From an uncultured Eudoraea sp. (lineage in GTDB: Bacteria; Bacteroidota; Bacteroidia; Flavobacteriales; Flavobacteriaceae), in the NCBI GenBank assembly GCA_905479615.1, contig CAJQNH010000189.1, forward strand, positions 1 to 7,480: a stretch of DNA of 7,480 bases, written 5' to 3'. Under the pieces are notes generated by a model that saw only the letters and a list, made by a program, of their open reading frames with translations, was not told the DNA's origin and ran no database searches. Below are positions 1 through 6,444 of the stretch, piece by piece (position 1 is the first letter of the stretch; every line of letters begins with the position of its first letter). Position numbers and translations under genes: made by a program.

Positions 1-618
1 GTGCAACAGGGCAATATATTCACATAATTCTTCAACAGATTCCATTCTGTGAGTTGAAAAAATAATAGATGTCCCTTTTTCTTTTAGCTTAATAATCTCA
101 TCCTTTATAATATTGGCATTTATTGGATCGAAACCGCTAAAAGGCTCATCAAAAATAAGGAGTTTAGGCTCATGCAAAACTGTTACAATAAACTGAATTT
201 TTTGCGCCATACCTTTTGAAAGTTCCTGAATTTTTCTATTCCACCAATCACCTATCTCGAACTTATCAAACCAATACTTGAGCTTCTGTTTTGCATCGGA
301 TTTGCTCAATCCCTTAAGCTGTGCAAGATATAGCGCCTGCTCGCCAACTTTCATGCTTTTATAAAGACCCCTCTCTTCCGGAAGATAACCAATACTTGCA
401 ATATGATGGGGCTGCAGTAATTCTCCATCAAAAATAACTTCACCGGAATCTGGAAAGGTAATTTGATTTATTATCCTTATTAAGGTAGTCTTACCAGCGC
501 CATTTGGACCTAAGAGTCCATAAATACTATTCTTTGGTATTACCAGAGAAACATTATTTAGCGCAATTTGGTTGCCAAATTTTTTAGTAACATTATTAGC
601 AACAAGAATATTATTCAT
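1..618 (-). CDS. ABC transporter ATP-binding protein, YhaQ/NatA type (partial, 3' end beyond window)
   Basis: This is the ATPase subunit of an ABC-2 type (NatAB/YhaQP-like) transporter. It would sit on the inner face of the membrane and power a permease likely encoded just beyond the left edge. The 206 codons seen include Walker A GPNGAGKT (residues 37-44), a Q-loop region IGYLPEERGLY (76-86) with Glu where Gln is usual, the signature LSKGM in place of LSGGQ (133-137), Walker B LLIFDEP (153-159), D-loop SGFD (161-164) and the H-loop His190 in STHRM. EERGLY and LSKGM are, from memory, typical of the COG4152 (YhaQ) group. The ATG at 618 is directly preceded in frame by TGA, so the start is secure. 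Family members are about 300 residues, so roughly 95 C-terminal residues are missing only because the window ends. It lies beyond the dnaJ terminators and probably forms its own transcription unit. The substrate cannot be told. Confidence 0.93.
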   Translation of the reverse strand, partial: MNNILVANNVTKKFGNQIALNNVSLVIPKNSIYGLLGPNGAGKTTLIRIINQITFPDSGEVIFDGELLQPHHIASIGYLPEERGLYKSMKVGEQALYLAQLKGLSKSDAKQKLKYWFDKFEIGDWWNRKIQELSKGMAQKIQFIVTVLHEPKLLIFDEPFSGFDPINANIIKDEIIKLKEKGTSIIFSTHRMESVEELCEYIALLH

Positions 619-1033
619 TCAGGCCATTTTTTTTACATTTTGATTGTATCTGAAAAGTGTTCAAAATGAGATTTGAATTAAGTATGATCAAATAGAACAA
701 ATTACAATTACAGCCTATTCTATATTAATAAGCTTAGAATTTAGTATCTCTTATGATTCCCTTTTTATAGGATTCAAAGATATAGAAATGCATTAAAATG
801 GTTTGGCTATTCATGGTATTTTGTTTTTGACCTCACTGTTGTGGTGATACCAGCCTGTATCTATCATTTTTATTATGCTATCTTATAGTATATAAAAGGA
901 ATAATAGATCCATATTTTCTAATAAGATCAAAGATCATCAATATTATATCTCTTGAATTAATTGACTCAAAATAAATTTTTTTATTAAAAAAAGAGTAGT
1001 GATTTAGGTAGGTTAACCGCATAAAAAACAAAA
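619..1033. other. Gene-poor AT-rich gap between ABC gene and dnaJ terminator
   Basis: About 415 bases carry no convincing gene. The region must hold the promoter of the ABC ATPase gene. The only exact TAnnTTTG match on the minus strand is TATCTTTG at 782-775, without a TTTG box 19-21 bases upstream, so it is weak and would leave a leader of about 150 bases. A short open stretch on the plus strand (757-882) has a protein-like look (WFGYSWYFVFDLTVV near 799-843) but no start codon. Minus-strand mini-ORFs of 18 codons (near 874-812) and 26 codons (near 814-734) have no recognisable homology. These could be decayed gene remnants or chance. A run T7-ATT-A7 occurs near 977-993. No tRNA or known riboswitch is visible. 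Confidence 0.6.
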
Positions 1034-1060
1034 CCCACCCTTAAAAAGATTAAGGATGGG
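1022..1060 (-). terminator. Rho-independent terminator of the grpE-dnaJ operon (distal hairpin)
   Basis: Arms 1050-1060 and 1034-1044 pair over 11 bases around a 5-base loop (1045-1049). Read on the minus strand every position pairs, one of them as a G-U wobble. Read on the plus strand the same position is a C-A mismatch. On the minus strand the hairpin is followed by TTTTGTTTTTT (1033-1022). Both facts point to minus-strand termination downstream of dnaJ. Confidence 0.85.
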
Positions 1061-1074
1061 AAAAAAATTGCTAT

Positions 1075-1107
1075 GAAAAAGAAAATTAATATTGGTTTCC
1101 CAATATT
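1075..1107 (-). terminator. Proximal hairpin with GAAA tetraloop in the dnaJ 3' region
   Basis: A perfect 8-base inverted repeat (1100-1107 with 1088-1095) encloses a 4-base loop that reads GAAA on the minus strand, a GNRA-type tetraloop closed by G-C pairs. It is followed by AATTTTCTTTTTC on the minus strand, a moderate U-tract. It begins 44 bases after the dnaJ stop and precedes the stronger distal terminator, so it is either the first of two tandem terminators or a 3'-end protecting hairpin. Confidence 0.6.
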
Positions 1108-1151
1108 GATTCAAATATACGTTTTTTATTTAAAAATAAAACTTTAATTCG

Positions 1152-2264
1152 TTAAGAGAACATATCTTTTACTTTTTCAAAAAAGGATTTATCCGATTTT
1201 TCAGGCTTTGGTTCAAAGTTTTCACTATTCTGCATCTTCTGAAAAAATTCGCGCTGTTCCTTATTTAGTTCTTTTGGTGTCCAGACATTCACGTGCACCA
1301 AAAGGTCACCTGTACCATAACCATTAATGTTTGAAATGCCTTTTCCCCTTAATCTTAGAATCTTGCCCGATTGAATCCCAGATTCTAATTTAATACGAAC
1401 CTGACCTGTTACAGTATCAATCTCCTTTGTAGTACCTAAAACCGCATCCGAAATACTTATATATAAATCATAATGCAAATTATCACCTTCTCTTTTTAAG
1501 GTTCCATGTTCCATGGTCTCTATTGCAACCAGCAAATCTCCTGCTATTCCATCACCAGGTGCTTCATTACCCTTTCCGGATACTTTTAATTGCATGCCCT
1601 CCTCTACACCAGGCGGTATTTTTATAGAAACTGTCTCTTCAACTATTTTCAAACCCTGAGCGTCAGCATCGCTTGGTCTTTTATCAATTATTTGCCCACT
1701 TCCCCCGCAACTGTTGCAAGTAGCTGCCGTTTGCATTCTACCCAGAATTGTATTGGTTATTTTTGTTACCTGCCCCGCACCATTGCAAGTAGTGCAAGTT
1801 TTATAGGTCACACCAGCCGCCTGCTTTTTGCGTTTTACTTTTACCTTTTTCTCTACACCATGCGCAATCTCTTCAAGAGTTAAACTAACACGAATTCTTA
1901 AATTGCTGCCTTTCATCCTGCGTTGTCCACCACTGAAGCCCCCAAATCCACTAAATCCACCTCCAAATGCACTACCAAAGATATCACCAAATTGGCTAAA
2001 TATATCCTCCATATTCATACCGCCACCGCCAAAACCGCCACCTTCAAATGCAGCATGCCCGTATTGATCATATCTGGCTTTCTTATCAGGATCGCTCAAA
2101 ACTTCATAAGCCTCAGCCGCTTTTTTAAACATTTCTTCTGCCTCGGGATCTCCCGGATTTTTATCCGGGTGAAATTCTATCGCTTTTTTGCGATATGCTT
2201 TTTTAATCTCTGCAGCTGTAGCATTTTTGGAAATACCTAATATTTCGTAGAAATCCTGCTTCAT
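1152..2264 (-). CDS. dnaJ: Chaperone protein DnaJ (Hsp40)
   Basis: DnaJ is the cytosolic J-domain co-chaperone that delivers unfolded clients to DnaK and stimulates its ATPase. The 370-residue protein has the J domain at residues 4-68 with the essential HPD at 32-34. A Gly/Phe-rich linker follows (about 74-113), then a cysteine-rich zone, the two substrate-binding beta domains (about 205-330) and a C-terminal tail ending KVKDMFS. Only two CxxCxGxG motifs are present, CTTCNGAG (157-164) and CNSCGGSG (183-190), where E. coli DnaJ has four, so one zinc centre rather than two is expected. From memory this short form is normal in Flavobacteriia, so it is not read as damage. The start is an ATG 15 bases after the grpE stop, so the two genes are almost certainly cotranscribed. 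Two hairpins follow the stop. dnaK and hrcA are not in the window. Confidence 0.98.
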   Translation of the reverse strand: MKQDFYEILGISKNATAAEIKKAYRKKAIEFHPDKNPGDPEAEEMFKKAAEAYEVLSDPDKKARYDQYGHAAFEGGGFGGGGMNMEDIFSQFGDIFGSAFGGGFSGFGGFSGGQRRMKGSNLRIRVSLTLEEIAHGVEKKVKVKRKKQAAGVTYKTCTTCNGAGQVTKITNTILGRMQTAATCNSCGGSGQIIDKRPSDADAQGLKIVEETVSIKIPPGVEEGMQLKVSGKGNEAPGDGIAGDLLVAIETMEHGTLKREGDNLHYDLYISISDAVLGTTKEIDTVTGQVRIKLESGIQSGKILRLRGKGISNINGYGTGDLLVHVNVWTPKELNKEQREFFQKMQNSENFEPKPEKSDKSFFEKVKDMFS

Positions 2265-2279
2265 AAGTCTTTTGTAAAT

Positions 2280-2843
2280 TTAATTTCCAACAACCACTTT
2301 TGGATGTCGAATTATTTTATCTCCAAGTTTAAATCCCTTCTCAACAACATCAATAATTTTCCCTTTTAGCTTTTTGTTAGGAGCAGGAATCTGAGTAATT
2401 GCATCGTGCACTTCTGCGTCAAACGCATCGCCTTCTTTGGTTTTCATCTCCTGTAAACCCTTAGATTTAAGTGTTTCTTTAAATTTGTTGCTAATAAGAT
2501 CCACACCTTTAAACAATTCTTTTTCAGAAGACTTTGAAATCTCCTTTAGAGCCCGATCAAAATCATCCATAATAGGCAACAGGGCTACCATAACTTCTTG
2601 TCCTGCAGTTTTAAAAAGGTCCATACGTTCTTTCGTAGTGCGCTTTTTGTAATTTTCAAACTCGGCAAAAAGCCTTAAAAACTTATCTTTTTCTATATCC
2701 AGATCTTGTTGTAATTGATCTTCTATAGATTTTATCTCCTCTGGTTGCGTATTCAAATCTGATTCCAAATCCTGTACATCCTGTATTTCCTGCTCTTTGG
2801 GAATCATTTCATTTATCTCTTCTGACTTATCTTTTTTATTCAT
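2280..2843 (-). CDS. grpE: Nucleotide exchange factor GrpE
   Basis: GrpE releases ADP from DnaK and so resets the chaperone cycle that DnaJ starts. The protein has an acidic, Gln/Glu-rich N-terminus, a long helix (about 35-90) for dimerisation, the family motif around ALLPIMDDFDRAL (87-99), EVHDAI (144-149) and the C-terminal beta domain ending GDKIIRHPKVVVG. I chose the ATG at 2843, giving 187 residues (MNKKDKSEE), not the upstream ATG at 2894. The extra 17 residues are hydrophobic and unlike GrpE, and the best promoter (-7 box at 2880-2887) lies inside that extension, so transcription should begin after the upstream ATG. It is the first gene of the grpE-dnaJ operon. Confidence 0.96.
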   Translation of the reverse strand: MNKKDKSEEINEMIPKEQEIQDVQDLESDLNTQPEEIKSIEDQLQQDLDIEKDKFLRLFAEFENYKKRTTKERMDLFKTAGQEVMVALLPIMDDFDRALKEISKSSEKELFKGVDLISNKFKETLKSKGLQEMKTKEGDAFDAEVHDAITQIPAPNKKLKGKIIDVVEKGFKLGDKIIRHPKVVVGN

Positions 2844-2876
2844 TTGATATAGCTTTATATAAACCTCAAAATAGGA

Positions 2877-2917
2877 TGGCAAAAGTACTGCCAATTCTTG
2901 AAAAATGTCAAAATGTC
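2877..2917 (-). promoter_or_regulatory. Candidate operator elements at the grpE promoter
   Basis: Two structures overlap the promoter. The first is a perfect tandem repeat of GACATTTT (minus strand, 2917-2910 and 2909-2902), whose second copy begins in the -33 box. The second is a dyad TGGCA-N7-TGCCA (2877-2881 with 2889-2893) that brackets the -7 box. Neither matches the CIRCE operator of HrcA. Stress-dependent control is an inference from position and gene content only. Confidence 0.35.
2880..2912 (-). promoter_or_regulatory. Bacteroidota-type promoter of grpE-dnaJ
   Basis: On the minus strand TACTTTTG at 2887-2880 is an exact TAnnTTTG (-7) box. A TTTG (-33) box lies at 2912-2909, with 21 bases between, as expected for the Bacteroidota primary sigma factor. 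Transcription would start near 2870-2876, leaving a leader of about 30 bases before the ATG at 2843. The element lies directly downstream of the terminator of the preceding gene. Confidence 0.7.
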
Positions 2918-2920
2918 ACA

Positions 2921-2947
2921 AAAAAAAACATCCTATTGAAGGATGTT
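2921..2947 (-). terminator. Rho-independent terminator of the YfcH-like gene
   Basis: Perfect 8-base arms (2940-2947 and 2927-2934, AACATCCT / AGGATGTT) enclose a 5-base loop and are followed on the minus strand by an uninterrupted U-tract reaching 2921. It begins 33 bases after the stop codon at 2980 and isolates that gene from the grpE promoter immediately downstream. Confidence 0.88.
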
Positions 2948-2979
2948 CAAAAGATAGCTAACTATATCTTTCTTAAAAT

Positions 2980-3939
2980 CTATATATATTCTTTGGTCAA
3001 TACATCATCCGGATTATCCTCATTCACTTCCTTTAAGTATATATTTTCAAGGGCTCTGCAAATATTATTGTACTTAAAACTAAAGCCTTTTTTTTCTATT
3101 TTTTTACTGCTCACACGCTGACTAACAAATAACAGATAAGACATCTCGCCCAGGATTAATCTCATAACAAATTGAGGTATATTAGGCAAAAATAAGGGTC
3201 TATCAAGAACCTTGGCCAGCTCTTTGAGCATTTTTGTATTGGTAACAGGGTTTGGCGCAACGCCATTGTAAACACCGGTCAATCTGTTCTCGATAACATA
3301 TAAGAATATACGTGCAAGATCATTAACATGGATCCAAGATTGCCATTGTCTACCTGAACCAAATGAAGCGCCTAAATATCTTCTTACCGCATTGGCCATA
3401 TTTGGCAAGGCTCCCCCTTCCGATGAGAGAACAAGACCGATCCGTATTTTGGTAACGGAACATTTAAGTGCCTTAAAATTATCGATTTCCTTTTCCCAAG
3501 TCTCTGTAACATTCCCCAAAAAACTTGAATCAAAGTTTGTTTCTTCTTCTGTATAAAAATTAGGCAAGGAATTTGGGTAGATACCTATGGCAGATGCCGA
3601 AATAAATGATATGCTTTTATCCAGGTTCAGACTTTTAAGAGCATTATAAAGTGTATTTACGCTATCTACTCTGCTTGATAGAATTTCCTTTTTATAAGAT
3701 TCAGTCCATCTTTTGGCAATACTAGCCCCGGCCAGATTGATAATTGCTGTAACTCCTTCAAAACAATTTAAATCTATATCATTTGTCTTTGGCTCCCAAT
3801 AAAATCCACGGTAATTTGTTTCGTTTTTTATTTTTGATTTATCAGTAGTAAGATAATTTACTGAAATTCCTTTTTCAAAACATAAATCGGTTATTTCGGT
3901 CCCTATTAAACCAGTGGCTCCGGTGATCAAAACTTTCAT
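2980..3939 (-). CDS. TIGR01777 family NAD(P)-dependent epimerase/oxidoreductase (YfcH-like)
   Basis: This is an extended short-chain dehydrogenase (SDR39U1/YfcH group), cytosolic, with no established substrate. The N-terminal Rossmann motif TGATGLIG (6-13) binds the dinucleotide. NLAGASIAKRWT (68-79) and SASAIGIYP (114-122), which includes the likely active-site Ser/Tyr region, are family hallmarks. So are WIHVNDLA (202-209) and YNGVAPNPVTN (224-234). The C-terminal DUF1731-like segment spans about 249-296. At 319 residues it is slightly longer than the usual 300 or so because of a polar tail ending KEYI. The ATG at 3939 begins MKVLITGATG, exactly where such proteins start. It lies 98 bases after mnmD on the same strand and could be cotranscribed. 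A weak -7-like TATCTTTA at 3961-3954 may give it its own promoter. An efficient terminator follows. Confidence 0.93.
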   Translation of the reverse strand: MKVLITGATGLIGTEITDLCFEKGISVNYLTTDKSKIKNETNYRGFYWEPKTNDIDLNCFEGVTAIINLAGASIAKRWTESYKKEILSSRVDSVNTLYNALKSLNLDKSISFISASAIGIYPNSLPNFYTEEETNFDSSFLGNVTETWEKEIDNFKALKCSVTKIRIGLVLSSEGGALPNMANAVRRYLGASFGSGRQWQSWIHVNDLARIFLYVIENRLTGVYNGVAPNPVTNTKMLKELAKVLDRPLFLPNIPQFVMRLILGEMSYLLFVSQRVSSKKIEKKGFSFKYNNICRALENIYLKEVNEDNPDDVLTKEYI

Positions 3940-3972
3940 CGCATAATTTTGGCTAAAGATATTGGTTTTTAT

Positions 3973-3989
3973 ACCTGTGGCAATCAGGT
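3973..3989. repeat. Short inverted repeat between mnmD and the YfcH-like gene
   Basis: ACCTG (3973-3977) and CAGGT (3985-3989) are separated by 7 bases. On the minus strand no U-tract follows, so it is a poor terminator for mnmD. It could be an operator or chance. Confidence 0.25.
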
Positions 3990-4037
3990 TTAATTTCGAT
4001 TTAACAGTATCGTTTATGAATTATTCCTGAAATTAGT

Positions 4038-4706
4038 TTACCCAGATACTTTTCGGGCCCTCAACATTTCTCTTTTACCAGGTGGTCCGGGTAGTCGTTC
4101 AACAACAAAACCAACGCTTTGCATTGCCCGTCTCACACTTCCTTTAGCCGAATAGGTTACCAAAACTCCATTTTCAGTGAGAGCATTGTACATCTTTTCA
4201 AAAATTAGCTCTGTCCAAAGTTCTGGCTGTACCCTGGCTCCAAATGCATCGAAATAAATAAGGTTGTAAAGATTACTTTCAGAAATGTCCAGAAAGTTCT
4301 TTTTTTGTTTTTTAAATGAAAAATGAGGCGTAAGCCTTATTTTACTTTCCCAGGTACTTCTATGCATTTCAGAAAAGGCCTCTCTAAAAGTATCAGCTTT
4401 TAAAGTTTCGATGTAGTCTAATTGTGATACTTCCTCAACAGTTATGGGATATGCCTCAATGCCGGTATAATCAACCAGTCTGGAATTCTTTTCAGCCTCA
4501 ATCAAAGTAATGAGTGCATTAAGACCTGTACCAAATCCAATCTCCAAAATACTTATGGCCTCATTGGTCAAATATGAAAAGCCTTTATCAATAAAAACGT
4601 GATATGCCTCATTTACGGCCCCATGTATGGAATGATATTGCTCGTTCCAATCCTCTATTTGGATGGTTTTAGAACCATCTCCGGTGGTAATTATTTTTCT
4701 TATCAA
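4038..4706 (-). CDS. mnmD: tRNA U34 5-methylaminomethyl methyltransferase, stand-alone MnmD (DUF752)
   Basis: MnmD transfers a methyl group from S-adenosylmethionine to nm5(s2)U34 of tRNA, the last step of mnm5(s2)U wobble modification that follows MnmE-MnmG. Visible motifs are DGSKT (10-14), HGAVNEAYHVF (28-38), the SAM-binding EIGFGTGLNAL (55-65), the acidic adenosine contact at TGIEAYP (81-87), IYFDAFG (150-156) and VTYSAKGSVRRAM with LPGPPGKREM (183-214). The length (222) equals the methyltransferase half of the bifunctional MnmC of Gammaproteobacteria. The FAD oxidase half is absent, as in the known stand-alone DUF752 enzyme of Aquifex. The N-terminus matches the family only if the TTG at 4706 is the start, since the next Met is residue 114. 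That TTG comes one base after the lipoprotein stop, suggesting translational coupling. Confidence 0.94.
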   Translation of the reverse strand: MIRKIITTGDGSKTIQIEDWNEQYHSIHGAVNEAYHVFIDKGFSYLTNEAISILEIGFGTGLNALITLIEAEKNSRLVDYTGIEAYPITVEEVSQLDYIETLKADTFREAFSEMHRSTWESKIRLTPHFSFKKQKKNFLDISESNLYNLIYFDAFGARVQPELWTELIFEKMYNALTENGVLVTYSAKGSVRRAMQSVGFVVERLPGPPGKREMLRARKVSG

Positions 4707-4707
4707 C

Positions 4708-5211
4708 TTATTGCCCTATTAGTACCCCATCTGCTTCAAATTCAAAGGTTCTTTTAGGTTCTTTAATCTGTCTGATATCTTCCTGTGATTCACCGGCATC
4801 TTTGGCATAATGCCTTTGGTCTTCAACACTCATGTACTCAACAAAAGCAATTCCATTTAAAACAACTTCCCTGCCTTCTATATCCTTCGGAACAAAAAAG
4901 CCATAATCTTTAAATTTCACCATTACCTCTTCTCCATTTTTCAAATTCAGTTTCATCCAGCAACCTTTAGATTTACAAACATCAGTAACTGTGGCCGAAA
5001 ACTTTGTTTCCAGAGTATCTGTTTCCTTTAGCGACTGGAATTGATCCAGCATATCTTCACTGCCAATAGCACCATTATAGTCAATTAATTTTCCAAATGA
5101 AGCATACTTTTTTTCAATTTGGACATTTTCACTTTCCTCAGCCGGCTTTTGTTTATTCTTACAACTCATTAACAGTACTAAAAACACAAGTAAAATGTTA
5201 AAACTTTTCAT
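4708..5211 (-). CDS. DUF4920 domain lipoprotein
   Basis: This is a predicted periplasm-facing lipoprotein of unknown function. A short N-terminus and hydrophobic segment lead to the lipobox LMSC with the lipidated Cys at 17. A charged linker rich in Lys and Glu follows, then the DUF4920 domain from about residue 36. Its most striking motif is VCKSKGCWMKL (78-88), a Cys-x4-Cys-Trp, followed by VKFKDYGFFVPKD (98-110), RHYAKDAG (133-140) and a closing EFEADGVLIG. The paired Cys could bind a metal or form a disulfide, which is inference. I use the ATG at 5211 (167 residues). A TTG two codons upstream is in frame but less likely. It is the first gene of a pair with mnmD. A weak promoter candidate is CAGTTTTG at 5245-5238, one mismatch from TAnnTTTG with no well-spaced -33 box. 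Confidence 0.88.
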   Translation of the reverse strand: MKSFNILLVFLVLLMSCKNKQKPAEESENVQIEKKYASFGKLIDYNGAIGSEDMLDQFQSLKETDTLETKFSATVTDVCKSKGCWMKLNLKNGEEVMVKFKDYGFFVPKDIEGREVVLNGIAFVEYMSVEDQRHYAKDAGESQEDIRQIKEPKRTFEFEADGVLIGQ

Positions 5212-5319
5212 TATCAATAATATTTATGATCCATCTACAAAACTGGTGATTTTTCCTATCAAAAAGAAGCCATGAACGGTGATAATTGTTTAATTTTAAT
5301 CTTAGAAAACGAGATTTCA

Positions 5320-6387
5320 ATGGATACAGTAGCAAAAAACCTGATAGTTCAGAAGGCTGAAACATCGAAGATTAGTAAGGTTAATTTTGATCATCTTCCT
5401 TTTGGCGCATATTTTACAGATCATATGTTCATCTGTGATTATAGGAACGGTGCATGGGAAACGCCCAAAATAATTCCTTATCAGCCCTTGCAAATGGAAC
5501 CTTCCTCAAGGGTATTTCACTACGGTCAGGCAGTTTTTGAAGGGATGAAAGCCTACAGGGATGATGAAGGAGGTGTATGGTTATTCAGACCTAATGAAAA
5601 CTTTAGACGTATAAACAAATCAAGTGTCCGGCTTGCAATGCCTGAATTTCCTGAAGAGTATTTTTTTGATGGTCTTAAAAAGCTTTTACAAATAGATGAG
5701 AAGTGGATAAAACCAGGTGTAGGTAATTCTTTATATATCCGTCCTTTCGTAATAGCCTCCCAGGCGGGTATTATTGCTTCTCCCTCTGAAGAATATAAAT
5801 TTATAATTATATGCTCTCCTGCACAATCCTATTACGGAGGTGAGGTAAGAGTGAAGATTGCCGAAAAATATAGCAGGGCGGCAGATGGTGGTTTTGGTTT
5901 TACAAAAGCTGCCGGTAACTATGCCGGACAATTTTACCCAACTAACCTTGCGAAGGAAGAGGGGTTTCAACAAGTGGTTTGGACAGATGCCAGTACACAT
6001 GAGTACATTGAAGAGGCCGGAACAATGAATATTTTTATTCGATTAGATGACAAACTAATCACTTGCCCCACCGGAGATAGAATTTTAGATGGTATAACCA
6101 GAAAAAGTATCATTGAACTGGCTAAAGACAAGGGCATTGAAGTAGAAGTAAGACCTATAAAAGTGTCTGAGCTGGTTAATGGTATGAAGAATAATTCTCT
6201 AAAAGAAATGTTTGGCAGCGGAACAGCTGCAGTGATTAACCCAATTTTGGGCTTTGGTTATAAAGAAGAACGCTATGAATTACCAAAAATTGAAAATTCG
6301 TATGGGTCAACCTTGAAGCAACAGCTAATGGATATCCAATATAACAAGACCGAAGATAAATTTGGATGGAGGTACAAAGTACTGTAA
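5320..6387 (+). CDS. ilvE: Branched-chain amino acid aminotransferase
   Basis: IlvE is a cytosolic PLP enzyme (fold type IV) that interconverts Leu, Ile and Val with their 2-oxo acids using glutamate/2-oxoglutarate, the last step of branched-chain synthesis. From the ATG at 5320 it has 355 residues, the usual size of the long (TIGR01123) form. Motifs are LPFG near the N-terminus, FHYGQAVFEGMKAYR (66-80), YIRPFVIAS (149-157), the PLP lysine K196 in TKAAGNYAGQF, EYIEEAGTMNIF (228-239), RILDGITRKSI (254-264) and the phosphate-binding GSGTAAVI (299-306). The frame stays open to an ATG at 5272, which would add 16 residues (MNGDNCLILILENEIS). I prefer 5320 because homologues, as I remember them, begin about ten residues before the SKI-VNFD segment. 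It is divergent from the lipoprotein gene, and a terminator follows the stop. Confidence 0.95.
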   Translation: MDTVAKNLIVQKAETSKISKVNFDHLPFGAYFTDHMFICDYRNGAWETPKIIPYQPLQMEPSSRVFHYGQAVFEGMKAYRDDEGGVWLFRPNENFRRINKSSVRLAMPEFPEEYFFDGLKKLLQIDEKWIKPGVGNSLYIRPFVIASQAGIIASPSEEYKFIIICSPAQSYYGGEVRVKIAEKYSRAADGGFGFTKAAGNYAGQFYPTNLAKEEGFQQVVWTDASTHEYIEEAGTMNIFIRLDDKLITCPTGDRILDGITRKSIIELAKDKGIEVEVRPIKVSELVNGMKNNSLKEMFGSGTAAVINPILGFGYKEERYELPKIENSYGSTLKQQLMDIQYNKTEDKFGWRYKVL

Positions 6388-6404
6388 TCCAATTAAACAA
6401 AAAG

Positions 6405-6434
6405 AAAAGGGCACTAAATATTAGTGCCCTTTTT
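6405..6434. terminator. Bidirectional terminator between ilvE and the pyrophosphohydrolase gene
   Basis: A perfect 9-base stem GGGCACTAA / TTAGTGCCC (6409-6417 and 6421-6429) with a 3-base loop is flanked by A4 on the left and T5 on the right. It gives a U-tract whichever strand is read. It starts 17 bases past the ilvE stop and lies just beyond the stop of the convergent gene at 6445, so it should end both transcripts. Confidence 0.92.
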
Positions 6435-6444
6435 ATTTATCAAT

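Noticed and set aside
846..861. GATAC-N6-GTATC inverted repeat followed by a T-rich stretch
   Set aside because: Only a 5-base stem that cannot be extended, with no gene ending nearby on the plus strand. Not a credible terminator.
1073..1147. Plus-strand 24-codon ORF (MKKKINIGFP...) between the dnaJ terminators and dnaJ
   Set aside because: It lies antisense in the dnaJ 3' region, its middle is the perfect hairpin 1088-1107, and its Lys/Ile-rich composition is expected of AT-rich DNA. No promoter was found.
1590..2240. Three plus-strand ORFs of 79-105 codons opposite dnaJ
   Set aside because: They are antisense shadows of dnaJ. One is Pro-rich only because it mirrors the Gly-rich linker.
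2437..2652. Plus-strand 71-codon ORF opposite grpE
   Set aside because: Antisense to a clear grpE coding region, with no domain and no promoter.
2876..3121. Plus-strand 81-codon ORF spanning the grpE promoter and the end of the YfcH-like gene
   Set aside because: It runs through the minus-strand promoter and terminator and then antisense to coding sequence. Its composition matches translated non-coding DNA.
5731..6000. Minus-strand 89-codon ORF inside ilvE
   Set aside because: Antisense to the catalytic core of ilvE, with no recognisable motif.
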